From: Paenirhodobacter ferrireducens
GTDB lineage: Bacteria; Pseudomonadota; Alphaproteobacteria; Rhodobacterales; Rhodobacteraceae
Assembly (NCBI RefSeq): GCF_004022265.1
Contig: NZ_SAVB01000032.1
Span: 1 to 37,809 of the forward strand
Direction: 5' to 3'
Length of the DNA: 37,809 bases
Within the stretch, counting starts at the first letter, position 1, and the number at the start of each line of letters is the position of its first letter. The notes below the pieces were generated by a model. The model was given only the letters and a program-made list of their open reading frames with translations, was not told the origin of the DNA and ran no database searches. The position numbers were made by a program, and so were the translations under genes. This document shows positions 16,290-25,144 of this stretch, in pieces.

Positions 16290-17543
16290 ATGAAAACCAT
16301 TCGCTCCGCCATGATCGCCAGCGCGCTGGCCATGGCCGTCGCCATGCCGGCCCGTGCCGAGACCAAGATCGAGGTCCTGCACCACTGGGTCTCGGAAAGC
16401 GAGGTTGCCGCACTGAACACCATCCGCACGGCGCTGGCCGCCAAGGGCTATGGCTGGCAGGACAGCGCGGTCGGTGGCATGTCCGGCGGCAACATGCAGC
16501 AGGCGCTGCGCTCGCGGCTGGCGGCGGGCAACCCGCCCGGCGCGATGCAGTTCCTGGGCTGGGAAGGCATCGACTGGTCGAACGAGGGCGTGATGCGCGA
16601 CCTCAACGATCTCGACAAGGCCAACAACTGGGAAGCGACCATCGCGCCGCAGGTTCTGCCCTTCGTCAAGAACGGTGACAACCTGATCGCCGTTCCGATC
16701 AACATGCACCGGCAGAACTGGGTGTGGGCCAACAAGGCCGCGTTCGACAAGGCCGGCATCCAGCAGCCCAAGACCTGGGCCGAACTGATCGCCGACGGCG
16801 AAAAGCTCCGGGCGGCCGGGATCATCCCGCTCGCGATGGGCGACGAGCCGTGGCAGATCCAGGTGATCTTCGATGCGCTGGTCTCCGACGTCGGCGGGCC
16901 GGACTTCTACAAGAGGGCGATGATCGATCTGGACGACGACGCGCTGTCCTCCGACACCATGAAGCAGGTCTTCGACACGCTGCGCCAGGTGCGCGGGCTG
17001 GTCGACGACGGCTTCAACGGCCGCGACTGGGCCGTGGCCACCGGCATGGTCATCAACGGCGAAGCGGCGATGCAGGTGATGGGCGACTGGGCGAAGGGCG
17101 AGTTCCTGGCCAAGGGTCTGAAACCCGGCAAGGATTTCATGTGCTTCGCGACGCCGTCCGAAACCCCCTCCTTCCAGTTCATCATCGACAGCTTCGGCAT
17201 GTTCAAGGTCAAGGATGCCGAGGTGACCAAGGCTCAGGATGCGCTGGCCGAGGTGGTGATGGATCCGAAGGTCCAGCATGACTTCAACATCATCAAGGGC
17301 TCGATCCCGGCCCGCACCGACCTGTCCGTCGACGACTTCGACGATTGCGCCAAGCTCGGCTTCCAGGAGCGGGCCGAGGCGATCCAGAACGGCGCGATGC
17401 TGGGCGCGGCCACGCATGGCTTTGCCGCGCAACCCCAGTTTTCGGCCGTGTTCGGCGACGTCGCCGCGCAGTTCTTCGTGAACGACATGTCGTCCGAAGA
17501 CGCGGTGAAGATGCTGGTCGACGGGATCAACAACGCCCGTTGA
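16290..17543 (+). CDS. CUT1-type ABC sugar-binding periplasmic protein
   Basis: A 417-residue solute-binding protein with a clear Sec signal peptide, basic MKTIR then a hydrophobic core and cleavage after PARA (about residue 24). The mature part has the layout of family-1 sugar-binding proteins, with VLHHWVSESEVAALN at its start and INMHRQNWVWANKAAFDKA in the middle, like glucose- or oligosaccharide-binding members. It captures a sugar or polyol for the permeases that follow. The ATG at 16290 has GGGAGAAG just upstream. A hairpin after the gene (17561-17592) probably sets its expression above that of the permeases. Confidence 0.92.
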   Translation: MKTIRSAMIASALAMAVAMPARAETKIEVLHHWVSESEVAALNTIRTALAAKGYGWQDSAVGGMSGGNMQQALRSRLAAGNPPGAMQFLGWEGIDWSNEGVMRDLNDLDKANNWEATIAPQVLPFVKNGDNLIAVPINMHRQNWVWANKAAFDKAGIQQPKTWAELIADGEKLRAAGIIPLAMGDEPWQIQVIFDALVSDVGGPDFYKRAMIDLDDDALSSDTMKQVFDTLRQVRGLVDDGFNGRDWAVATGMVINGEAAMQVMGDWAKGEFLAKGLKPGKDFMCFATPSETPSFQFIIDSFGMFKVKDAEVTKAQDALAEVVMDPKVQHDFNIIKGSIPARTDLSVDDFDDCAKLGFQERAEAIQNGAMLGAATHGFAAQPQFSAVFGDVAAQFFVNDMSSEDAVKMLVDGINNAR

Positions 17544-17560
17544 CCCCGTTCCGAGTGGTC

Positions 17561-17610
17561 GCGTCAGTCTGGCGGTCACGCCGGGCTGACGCAGATCATT
17601 TTCCCCTTTT
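17561..17610 (+). terminator. Hairpin with T-rich tail between binding-protein and permease genes
   Basis: Outer stem GCGTCAG/CTGACGC (17561-17567 with 17586-17592) encloses an inner stem GGCG-GTCA-CGCC, followed by a T-rich stretch ending TTTTCCCCTTTT. It looks like a leaky intrinsic terminator that gives excess binding protein. Its arms happen to contain the TGACGCA core, here explained by the hairpin. Confidence 0.6.
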
Positions 17611-17625
17611 CTGGCGAGGATCCTC

Positions 17626-18522
17626 ATGACCCGAAAGAAACCCATTTCCGACCGGGTGGCGGATTGGCTGCCGCGCCTGGTGATGGCGCCAAGCCTGCTC
17701 GTCATCCTGGTCGGCGTCTATCTGTTCATCGCCTGGACCGGCTGGATCTCCGTCTCCTCGTCCAGGATGGTGCCCAGCTACGATTTCGTCGGCCTCGAGC
17801 AATATTACCGTCTTTGGGCGACGCCGCGCTGGCATATCGCTGTCGTGAACCTGTTCATCTTCTCGTCGCTGTTCCTGCTCGTGACCATGGGCGTCGGGCT
17901 GGTCATGGCGATCCTGCTCGATCAGAATATCCGGGCCGAGGGAGCGCTGCGCGCCGTCTATCTCTATCCGATGGCGCTGTCCTTCATCGTCACCGGGACC
18001 GCGTGGAAATGGATCCTGAACCCCGATCTGGGGGTGCAGAAGGTCGTGAACAGCCTTGGCTGGGAGGGGTTCGTCTTCAACTGGATCACCCAGCCCACCT
18101 TCGCCATCTATACGATCGTGATCGCAGCCGTCTGGCAGTCTTCGGGCTTTGCCATGGCAATCTTCCTTGCCGGGCTGCGCGGGATCGACAATTCGGTGAT
18201 TAAGGCCGCGCAGATCGAAGGCGCGACGCTGCCGCGGATCTACGCCAGCATCATCGTGCCGATGCTGCGTCCTGCCTTCCTGTCGGTGATCGTGCTGCTG
18301 AGCTATATCGCGATCAAGAACTTCGATCTGGTTCTGGCGATGACCAACGGCGGGCCGGGCAACGCCACCGAGGTGCCCTCGACCTTCATGTTCCAGGCCA
18401 CGTTCCGTCGCAACCAGATGGGGGTCGGCGCAGCCTCGGCGATGATGATGCTGATGACCGTCGCCGCGATCATCATTCCCTACCTCTATTCCGAGCTGAA
18501 GGAGAGCCGCAATGGTCACTGA
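17626..18522 (+). CDS. CUT1-type ABC permease (MalF/UgpA class)
   Basis: A 298-residue inner-membrane permease with about six membrane segments. The cytoplasmic EAA loop that docks the ATPase reads KAAQIEGATLPRIYASIIVP from about residue 193. It pairs with the next permease, whose start overlaps its stop by 11 nt, to form the membrane channel for the binding protein encoded at 16290. Substrate class is sugar or polyol by family; the specific ligand is unknown. Confidence 0.92.
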   Translation: MTRKKPISDRVADWLPRLVMAPSLLVILVGVYLFIAWTGWISVSSSRMVPSYDFVGLEQYYRLWATPRWHIAVVNLFIFSSLFLLVTMGVGLVMAILLDQNIRAEGALRAVYLYPMALSFIVTGTAWKWILNPDLGVQKVVNSLGWEGFVFNWITQPTFAIYTIVIAAVWQSSGFAMAIFLAGLRGIDNSVIKAAQIEGATLPRIYASIIVPMLRPAFLSVIVLLSYIAIKNFDLVLAMTNGGPGNATEVPSTFMFQATFRRNQMGVGAASAMMMLMTVAAIIIPYLYSELKESRNGH

Positions 18523-19390
18523 ACACGGCTCTGCCGCGCGGGCGCGCCGCATCGGACGCCTGGTGATCTACGGCAGCCTGATCGCGCTTGCGGCATTCTA
18601 CCTGATGCCGCTCTGGGTGATGATCACCACCTCGCTGAAATCCCTCGACGAGATTTATGGCGGCTCGTTCATCGGCCTGCCGCGGTCGGTCACCTTCGAG
18701 GCCTGGAGCAAGGCCTGGAGCCAGGCCTGCATCGGCACCTCCTGCACCGGTCTGAAACCCTATTTCGTCAACTCGCTGATGATGGTGATCCCGGCGGTTC
18801 TGCTGTCGACCGGCATCGGCGCGCTGAACGGCTATGTGCTGACGAAATGGCGTTTCAAGGGCTCCAACCTGGTCTTCGGGCTGATCCTGTTCGGCTGCTT
18901 CCTGCCGTTCCAGGCGGTTCTGCTGCCGATGGCGCAGGTGCTGGGCAAGCTGCGCCTGTCGGGGACGATCCCGGGGCTCGTGCTGGTGCATACGGTCTAT
19001 GGCATCTGCTTCACGACGCTGTTCTTCCGCAACTACTTCGTGACCATTCCCGACGAGCTGACCAGAGCCGCGCAGATCGACGGGGCGGGCTTCTTCCGCA
19101 TCTTCTTCTCGATCATGGTGCCGGCGGCGCTGCCGATCATGGTCGTGTCCTGCATCTGGCAGTTCACCCAGATCTGGAACGACTTCCTGTTCGGCGTGTC
19201 CTTCACCGCCGGGGACTCCTCGCCGATCACGGTGGCGCTGAACAACATCGTCAACGTCACCATGGGGCGCAAACAATACAACGTCGACATGGCCGCCGCC
19301 ATGATCGCCGCTCTTCCCACCCTTGTCGTCTATGTCGTCGCGGGCCGCTATTTCGTCCGTGGGCTGACCGCCGGCGCAGTGAAAGGCTGA
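18512..19390 (+). CDS. CUT1-type ABC permease (MalG/UgpE class)
   Basis: A 292-residue second permease with about six membrane segments. Its EAA loop reads RAAQIDGAGFFRIFFSIMVP from about residue 186. It overlaps the previous permease gene by 11 nt, a sign of translational coupling, and is followed 5 nt after its stop by the ATPase gene. An inserted segment with two cysteines (ACIGTSCTGL, near residue 70) lies in a probable periplasmic loop, a feature I also associate with glucose-type MalG-like permeases. Confidence 0.92.
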   Translation: MVTEHGSAARARRIGRLVIYGSLIALAAFYLMPLWVMITTSLKSLDEIYGGSFIGLPRSVTFEAWSKAWSQACIGTSCTGLKPYFVNSLMMVIPAVLLSTGIGALNGYVLTKWRFKGSNLVFGLILFGCFLPFQAVLLPMAQVLGKLRLSGTIPGLVLVHTVYGICFTTLFFRNYFVTIPDELTRAAQIDGAGFFRIFFSIMVPAALPIMVVSCIWQFTQIWNDFLFGVSFTAGDSSPITVALNNIVNVTMGRKQYNVDMAAAMIAALPTLVVYVVAGRYFVRGLTAGAVKG

Positions 19391-19395
19391 ACGAT

Positions 19396-20493
19396 ATGGC
19401 TACTTTGGAAATCGATCGCGTCCGCAAGGCCTATGGCAGCATGGAGGTGCTGAAAGAGGTCAGCATCGCCATCGGCAGCGGCGACTTTCTGGTCCTTCTG
19501 GGGCCGTCCGGTTGCGGCAAGTCCACGCTGCTCAACATGATTGCGGGGCTCGAGGACATCACCGCAGGTGCGATCCGCATCGACGGGCAGACCGTCAACG
19601 ACCTCTCGCCCAAGGACCGTGACATCGCCATGGTGTTCCAGTCCTACGCGCTTTATCCGACGATGACGGTGCGCCAGAACATCGAGTTCGGCATGAAGAT
19701 CCGGGGCGTTCCGGCGGCCGAGCGCGAGAAGGCGACCCGCGAGGCGGCCGAGATGCTGCAGATGGGGCATCTTCTCGACCGCAAGCCGTCGCAGCTTTCG
19801 GGCGGTCAGCGGCAGCGTGTGGCGATGGGGCGGGCGCTGGTGCGTCATCCCAAGCTGTTCCTGTTCGACGAACCACTGTCGAACCTCGATGCCAAGCTGC
19901 GGGTCGACATGCGCACCGAGATCAAGCGGCTGCATCAGCGGCTGAAGACCACCATCGTCTATGTCACCCACGACCAGATCGAGGCGATGACCCTCGCCAC
20001 CCGGGTGGCGGTGATGAAGGACGGCATCGTCCAGCATCTCGACGAGCCGCAGGTGGTCTATGACCGGCCGGCGAATGTCTATGTGGCGCGGTTCGTCGGA
20101 TCGCCGGCGATGAACATCATCCCCGGCCGGCTGAAGGACGGCCCCGCCGGTGCCGAGCTGCTGATGGATCAGCCCGACGGGGGTGTCTCGCGCATCGCCG
20201 GCGTGCAGATCAGCGATGCGGCGCGGCGCAAATATGCCGGTCGGCCGGTGCTGGTCGGCATTCGCCCCGAAGGGTTCTCCGTCGCCGCTCCGGGCCAGTC
20301 CGCGGTGAAGGCGGCGATCGAGGTCGTCGAGCCCACCGGGCCCGATACCCTTGCGATGTTCACCCTCGGCGGGACCGAGGTCATCGCGCGCCTGGCGCCC
20401 AAGGCCGTCGAGGCCGGACAGATCGCGGATCTCGCGGTCACGACGGCGAAGGTGGTCCTGTTCGATCCCGAAACCGAAATCCGTATCGACTGA
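19396..20493 (+). CDS. CUT1-type ABC ATPase (UgpC/MalK class)
   Basis: A 365-residue nucleotide-binding subunit. All active elements are present: Walker A GPSGCGKST (36-44), Q-loop Gln82, signature LSGGQ (134-138), Walker B with DEP (158-160) and switch His192. A C-terminal TOBE/regulatory domain occupies about 240-365, as in MalK and UgpC, which may bind regulators. The ATG at 19396 directly follows the permease stop; the longer frame from 18847 is a read-through of another gene. Powers the importer formed by the two preceding permeases. Confidence 0.93.
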   Translation: MATLEIDRVRKAYGSMEVLKEVSIAIGSGDFLVLLGPSGCGKSTLLNMIAGLEDITAGAIRIDGQTVNDLSPKDRDIAMVFQSYALYPTMTVRQNIEFGMKIRGVPAAEREKATREAAEMLQMGHLLDRKPSQLSGGQRQRVAMGRALVRHPKLFLFDEPLSNLDAKLRVDMRTEIKRLHQRLKTTIVYVTHDQIEAMTLATRVAVMKDGIVQHLDEPQVVYDRPANVYVARFVGSPAMNIIPGRLKDGPAGAELLMDQPDGGVSRIAGVQISDAARRKYAGRPVLVGIRPEGFSVAAPGQSAVKAAIEVVEPTGPDTLAMFTLGGTEVIARLAPKAVEAGQIADLAVTTAKVVLFDPETEIRID

Positions 20494-20501
20494 GGCAGAT
20501 C

Positions 20502-22007
20502 ATGACCACTGACAGCGACGTCATCATCATTGGTTCGGGCATCGGCGGAGGCACGCTCGCCTCGGCGCTGGCGCCCGGCGGCGCCCGGATCCTGGTCGTC
20601 GAGCGCGGCGAGCACCTGCCCGACACGCCCGACGCCCGTGACGACGTCGCCATCTTCGAACGCGGCGTCTATCGCTCGGACGAGGAATGGTATGGGGCCG
20701 ACGGCAAGAAATTCCTGCCGGGGAACTATTACTATGTCGGGGGCAACTCGAAGTTCTACGGCGCGGTGATGTTCCGCTATCGCGCCGAGGATTTCCGGGC
20801 CCGCCCGCACCTACAGGGCGCCTCGCCCGGCTGGGACATGTCTTACGAGGAGATGGAACCCTGGTATGCCCGCGCCGAGGCCCTGTTCCGGGTGCGCGGC
20901 GCGACCGGGCAGGACCCGACCGACCCTCCCCGGTCGGGTCCGTTCCCCTATGCCGCCGTGCCCGACGAGCCGGCGTTGCAGACTGTGCGCCAGCGTCTGC
21001 TCCGCGCCGGCGTTCATCCTGCGAGCCTGCCGCTCGCCATCGACCTCGAGGCCTGGCTGAAGCGTGGCCAGACCGGCTGGGACGCGTTCCCGAACACCGG
21101 CGGCGCGGGCAAGATCGACGCCGAGGTCGGCCCGCTCGCCGATGCGCTGAAGTTCCCCAACGTGCGGCTGATGACCGGCGCGCGTGTCGTCCGGCTGGAG
21201 ACCGATCCCTCGGGCAAGCGGGTGATCGCGGCGATCGTGCGCCGCGCAGGGCGGGAGGAACGCCTGACCGCCCGCCATTTCGCCGTCGCAGCGGGGGCGG
21301 TGCAGAGCGCGGCGCTGCTGCTGCGCTCGGCCAATGCGGCGCACCCGACCGGGCTTGGCAACAGTTCGGACCAGCTGGGCCGAAACTTCATGAACCACAA
21401 TACCAGCGCCATGATGACGCTCAGCCCGTTCCTCCGAAATGATTCGGTTTATCAGAAGACGCTGTTTTTCAACGATTTCTACAATGACGATGCCGAGGTT
21501 CACGCTCCGCTTGGGAACGTGCAGCTGCTTGGGCGGATCACCGGCAACATCCTGAAAGCGCAGGCGCCTGCTCTTCCGCGCCCGCTGGCGCGGCTGATGG
21601 CGAACCACGCCTTCGGCTGGTTCCTGACCAGTGAGGATCTGCCCAACCCCGACAGTCGCGTCCGGGTCCGGGGCGAGGACATCATCATGGACTGGCAGCG
21701 CTCGAACATGGACGCGCATCACCTGCTGATCAAGCGGACGAAGCAGGTCATGCGGCGGGCGGGCTTCCCGGTGGTTCTGGTGCGGATCTTCGGCAACAAG
21801 ACCACCTCGCATCAGTGCGGCACGGCGCGTCTCGGCGCCGATCCGCGCCGGTCGGTGGTGAACCTCGACTGCCGCAGCCATGACGTCGAGAACCTGTGGG
21901 TCACCGATGCCTCGGTGCTGCCGACCTCGGGGGCGGTGAACCCGGCACTGACCATCGCGGCCCTGGCGCTGAAATCCGCCACGGCCCTGACCGGGGCGCT
22001 GCGCTGA
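20502..22007 (+). CDS. GMC-family dehydrogenase (sugar/polyol type)
   Basis: A 501-residue FAD-dependent oxidoreductase. The FAD-binding VIIIGSGIGGG is at 7-17. The C-terminal catalytic region has SHQCGTARLG (His437) and TSGAVNPALTI (Asn480), the pattern seen in sugar-, polyol- and ketogluconate-type GMC enzymes rather than choline dehydrogenases. No signal peptide. It starts 8 nt after the ATPase stop and is followed by the aspartase gene, so it belongs to the long operon from 12992. It probably oxidises the imported compound or an early intermediate. It is only distantly related to the GMC enzyme at 2912. Confidence 0.88.
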   Translation: MTTDSDVIIIGSGIGGGTLASALAPGGARILVVERGEHLPDTPDARDDVAIFERGVYRSDEEWYGADGKKFLPGNYYYVGGNSKFYGAVMFRYRAEDFRARPHLQGASPGWDMSYEEMEPWYARAEALFRVRGATGQDPTDPPRSGPFPYAAVPDEPALQTVRQRLLRAGVHPASLPLAIDLEAWLKRGQTGWDAFPNTGGAGKIDAEVGPLADALKFPNVRLMTGARVVRLETDPSGKRVIAAIVRRAGREERLTARHFAVAAGAVQSAALLLRSANAAHPTGLGNSSDQLGRNFMNHNTSAMMTLSPFLRNDSVYQKTLFFNDFYNDDAEVHAPLGNVQLLGRITGNILKAQAPALPRPLARLMANHAFGWFLTSEDLPNPDSRVRVRGEDIIMDWQRSNMDAHHLLIKRTKQVMRRAGFPVVLVRIFGNKTTSHQCGTARLGADPRRSVVNLDCRSHDVENLWVTDASVLPTSGAVNPALTIAALALKSATALTGALR

Positions 22008-22061
22008 TCCCGCAGGCCCCTTCGCAGACCGTTTCCGCACCTCCAGCTCCATCAGGCGATC

Positions 22062-23486
22062 ATGACCCACCCCTCCTTCCGCTTGGAACACGACCTGCTC
22101 GGCGACCGTGAGATTCCCGCGGCGGCCTATTACGGGGTTCACACCCTGCGCGCCGTCGAGAACTTCCCGATCACCGGCGAGACTCTGGCGGCGACCCCCG
22201 ATCTGATCGACGCGCTGGCGGCGATCAAATGGGCGGCGGCCGAGGCGAACCGCGATCTGGGGCTTCTTGATCCGTCGCGGGCGGGGGCGATCATCGCGGC
22301 CTGTCGCGAAATCCGGCAGGGCGCCCTGCACGATCAGTTCGTCGTCGATCTGGTGCAGGGCGGGGCGGGGACCTCGAGCAACATGAACGCCAACGAGGTG
22401 ATCGCGAACCGCGCGCTGGAACTGCTTGGCCACGACCGGGGCGCCTATGGGCAGCTGCACCCGAACGAGCATGTGAACATGGGGCAGTCGACCAATGACG
22501 TCTATCCGACCGCGCTGAAGCTCGCGGCGCTGAGCGGTCTGCACCGGCTTGCGGCGGCGATGGCGGCGTTGCGACAGGCCTTTGCCGGCAAGGCGGCAGA
22601 GTTCTCCGACGTGCTGAAGATCGGCCGCACGCAGCTTCAGGATGCCGTCCCGATGACGCTGGGGCAGGAATTCGCCACCTATGCCACGATGCTTGGCGAG
22701 GACGAGGCGCGGCTGACCGAAGCGGCCGCGCTGATCCGCGAGATCAACCTCGGGGGCACGGCGATCGGCACCGGGCTGACCGCGCATCCCGAATATGCCG
22801 CGCGGGTGCGTGACCACCTGTCGCGGATCACCGGAACCGCGCTGATCACCGCCCCCGACCTGATCGAGGCCACGCAGGATTGCGGCGCCTTCGTCCAGCT
22901 CTCCGGCGTGCTGAAGCGTGTCGCCGTCAAGCTGTCGAAAACCTGCAACGATCTGCGGCTGCTGTCCTCGGGGCCGCGCGCGGGCTTGCACGAGATCAAC
23001 CTGCCCGCAGTGCAGGCCGGCTCGTCGATCATGCCCGGCAAGGTGAACCCGGTCATTCCCGAGGTCGTCAATCAGGTCGCCTTCGAGGTGATCGGCAATG
23101 ACGTGACGATCACCATGGCGGCAGAGGGCGGGCAGTTGCAGCTGAATGCCTTCGAGCCGGTGATCTTCTACAGCCTGCACCGCAGCATCTCGCATCTGAC
23201 CGCTGCCTGTCTGACGCTGGAGCGTAACTGTGTCCGGGGCATCACCGCCAACCGCGAGCACCTGCGCGCGATGGTCGAGCAGTCGATCGGGCTGGTGACG
23301 GCGCTGAACCCCTTCATCGGCTATCAGACTGCAACCGCGGTCGCGCAGGAGGCCCTGCAGACCGGTCGCGGGGTGCTCGAGATCGTGCTCGAGCGCAGGT
23401 TGATGGCGCCTGAGGAGCTGGCGCAGGTGATGCACTGGGATGCGCTGACCGGAGCCGTCGGCGCGACGCCTGAAACCGGTTCGTGA
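22062..23486 (+). CDS. aspA: Aspartate ammonia-lyase (or close relative)
   Basis: A 474-residue aspartase/fumarase-superfamily enzyme with canonical blocks: GGAGTSSNMNANEV (101-114), VNMGQSTNDVYPTALK (138-153), GRTQLQDAVPMTLGQE (188-203) and the signature GSSIMPGKVNP (320-330) containing the catalytic Ser and Lys. Aspartases convert L-aspartate to fumarate and ammonia, and related enzymes act on other N-substituted aspartates. As last gene of the catabolic operon it may release ammonia and fumarate from a pathway product. The lid-loop sequence is intact, unlike the paralogue at 9793. Confidence 0.85.
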   Translation: MTHPSFRLEHDLLGDREIPAAAYYGVHTLRAVENFPITGETLAATPDLIDALAAIKWAAAEANRDLGLLDPSRAGAIIAACREIRQGALHDQFVVDLVQGGAGTSSNMNANEVIANRALELLGHDRGAYGQLHPNEHVNMGQSTNDVYPTALKLAALSGLHRLAAAMAALRQAFAGKAAEFSDVLKIGRTQLQDAVPMTLGQEFATYATMLGEDEARLTEAAALIREINLGGTAIGTGLTAHPEYAARVRDHLSRITGTALITAPDLIEATQDCGAFVQLSGVLKRVAVKLSKTCNDLRLLSSGPRAGLHEINLPAVQAGSSIMPGKVNPVIPEVVNQVAFEVIGNDVTITMAAEGGQLQLNAFEPVIFYSLHRSISHLTAACLTLERNCVRGITANREHLRAMVEQSIGLVTALNPFIGYQTATAVAQEALQTGRGVLEIVLERRLMAPEELAQVMHWDALTGAVGATPETGS

Positions 23487-23513
23487 TCCGGGCCGCCCGG
23501 TCACAGGGGGCCG

Positions 23514-24065
23514 TCACAGCGTGCGGCGCAACTCCTGAGCGAGCAGGGCGAACGGGGTGGCGGACTGCTGGGCGAAGGCGATCACCCAGGCCCCCTGCAG
23601 CCTGACGTGCAACGAGAAGGCCGCTTCGCGCGGGGCGGGCCGACCCAACCTTGCCGCATGCGCCGCGATGCAGTCGGTCCAGCGGCCATAGACCTGCTCA
23701 GCGGTCCTCTGCAGGCGGGGCTCGTCCGGCACCGCCTGCAGGATGCTGAGCACGGGGCAGGCGGGCACATGGGCGCCGGCGCTCACCGCCGCGGCCATCG
23801 CCTCGCACACCGCAAGCGCCCCCGCCTCGAAGCTCGGCGCCGCGCCGAAGGTCTGGTCGAGAACCGCCTCGATCTGCCGGCCCGCCCAGCGGGTCGCGGC
23901 ATCGGCAAGCTCCTGCTTGCCGCCCGGGAAATGGTAATAGAGCGATCCCTTGGGCAGCCCGGCCTCGGTCAGGATCTCCGCCAGCCCGACACCGGAATAG
24001 CCCTTCCGACGGAAGAGCCGGGACGCGGCCCGCACCAGTTTGTCGCGTGAATCCAGATCGGTCAT
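23514..24065 (-). CDS. TetR-family repressor, NemR-like
   Basis: A 183-residue TetR protein. The HTH spans about 26-46 (VGLAEILTEAGLPKGSLYYHF). The effector domain has a Cys103 in PACPVLSI, at a place where many electrophile-sensing members (NemR group) have a conserved Cys. Its binding sites are visible: two copies of the NemR-type box TAGACCnnnnGGTCTA in the 80-nt gap to the divergent alpha/beta hydrolase. I infer autorepression and control of that hydrolase, perhaps in response to reactive carbonyls or quinones. Start at 24065 is the only in-frame ATG before the HTH. Confidence 0.88.
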   Translation of the reverse strand: MTDLDSRDKLVRAASRLFRRKGYSGVGLAEILTEAGLPKGSLYYHFPGGKQELADAATRWAGRQIEAVLDQTFGAAPSFEAGALAVCEAMAAAVSAGAHVPACPVLSILQAVPDEPRLQRTAEQVYGRWTDCIAAHAARLGRPAPREAAFSLHVRLQGAWVIAFAQQSATPFALLAQELRRTL

Positions 24066-24084
24066 GGAAAAGCCATAGCCTCAT

Positions 24085-24125
24085 TGGACCGATTGGTCTA
24101 GACAGGGCCTAGACCAATCGGTCTA
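24085..24125. promoter_or_regulatory. Paired NemR-type TetR operators
   Basis: Two palindromes lie 25 bp apart centre to centre: TGGACC-GATT-GGTCTA (24085-24100) and TAGACC-AATC-GGTCTA (24110-24125). They also mirror each other, giving a perfect 14-bp inverted repeat around 24101-24107. TAGACCnnnnGGTCTA is the box known for NemR. The site lies between divergent starts at 24065 and 24146. Confidence 0.85.
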
Positions 24126-24145
24126 CGGATTCGGAAAGGGGCTTC

Positions 24146-25009
24146 ATGGATCTCACGCCGCAGAAGATCGCGATCGCCGCCGAGGGCGCCAGCTTGGCCG
24201 GAACCTATTACGCGCCTTCGGGGGAGGTCCGGGCGAGCCTCGTCCTGCATGGCGCAACGGGGGTGCCGCAGCGCTTCTATCGGCATTTCGCCGGCTGGGC
24301 GGCCGCGCGCGGGATCGGGGTTCTGACCTACGACTACCGCGATTTCGGCGAATCCCAGCATCGGCCGATGCGCGACAGCGACGCGATCTTTGCCGACTGG
24401 GCGGTGCGCGATCAGGCCGCGGCGCAGCGAAAGCTGGCCGAGATCGCGCCCGACGGCCCGCTCTGGGTGCTCGGCCACAGCCTGGGCGGGCTGGGCATCC
24501 CGTTTCACGGCTATCCGGAGCGGACCGAGAAGATCGTCACGGTGGGGGCGGGCATCGGGCATTTCACCGACCATCCCTGGAGCTATCGCCCGAAAGTGCT
24601 CGCCTTCTGGTTTGCGCTCGGCCCGCTGGCGACGGCCGTTGCGGGCTACATGCCGGGCAAGCGGCTGCTTCTGGGGGCCGATCTGCCGGCGGGGGTCTAT
24701 TGGCAATGGCGGCGCTGGTGCACCCGTCGCGACTTCTTCAACGGCGACATCGGAGTTTCCCTGCCGGAGCCGAATTATGCCCTGTCCGGGCCGGAGGTCC
24801 GGATCTGCGTCGCGCGTGACGACGTGGTGGTGCCGCCGGTGGCGGTCAGGCGCTATGCTGATGCGCTTGCGCCTGCCGGCGCGGTCTACCGGTGCTTCAC
24901 TCCCGCGGACTACGGGCTGAGCCGGCTCAATCACATCGAGTTTCTCGCCCGCGACAACCAGCCGGTGTGGGCCGACCTTCTCGGGCTTTCTGTGCCGGCC
25001 GGGGGCTGA
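24146..25009 (+). CDS. Alpha/beta hydrolase
   Basis: A 287-residue cytoplasmic alpha/beta-hydrolase. VLHGATG carries the oxyanion region, GHSLGG (about residue 111) the nucleophile Ser, ARDDVVVPP the likely acid and NHIEFL the His. It matches a group of uncharacterised serine hydrolases commonly next to TetR regulators. It is divergent from the NemR-like repressor and directly behind its double operator, so expression is probably derepressed by the repressor's ligand. Substrate unknown. The first Met at 24146 follows AAAGGGG. Confidence 0.8.
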   Translation: MDLTPQKIAIAAEGASLAGTYYAPSGEVRASLVLHGATGVPQRFYRHFAGWAAARGIGVLTYDYRDFGESQHRPMRDSDAIFADWAVRDQAAAQRKLAEIAPDGPLWVLGHSLGGLGIPFHGYPERTEKIVTVGAGIGHFTDHPWSYRPKVLAFWFALGPLATAVAGYMPGKRLLLGADLPAGVYWQWRRWCTRRDFFNGDIGVSLPEPNYALSGPEVRICVARDDVVVPPVAVRRYADALAPAGAVYRCFTPADYGLSRLNHIEFLARDNQPVWADLLGLSVPAGG

Positions 25010-25051
25010 TCCCGGATCGCCGCCTTCTCTGCACGGGGCGGTGCCCGCAGG

Positions 25052-25144
25052 TCAGTTCCGGCCGTGGCGGATGAAATCTGCGGCGCGCTCGCCAGCCATC
25101 ATCGCCGGGCCGTTGGTGTTGCCGGAGGGGACGAAGGGGAAGTG
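25052..25144 (-). pseudogene. GMC oxidoreductase C-terminal remnant cut by an IS
   Basis: The minus strand from 25144 to the stop at 25052-25054 reads 30 residues including VPSGNTNGPAMMAGERAADF, the characteristic C-terminus of GMC oxidoreductases (choline dehydrogenase group). The frame is broken at 25145, exactly where the IS3 element begins, and no N-terminal part is found beyond the IS pair. So the gene lost about 95 percent of its length through insertion plus deletion. It is unrelated in sequence to the two intact GMC genes at this end region. Confidence 0.75.

Noticed and set aside
17561-17592. TGACGCA inverted pair as an operator upstream of the permease genes
   Set aside because: The arms belong to a stem-loop followed by a T-rich tail, better explained as an attenuator within the operon.
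20811-23504. Long minus-strand open frame (897 codons) across the GMC and aspartase genes
   Set aside because: Composition is typical of an antisense shadow, and the plus-strand genes carry full catalytic motifs.
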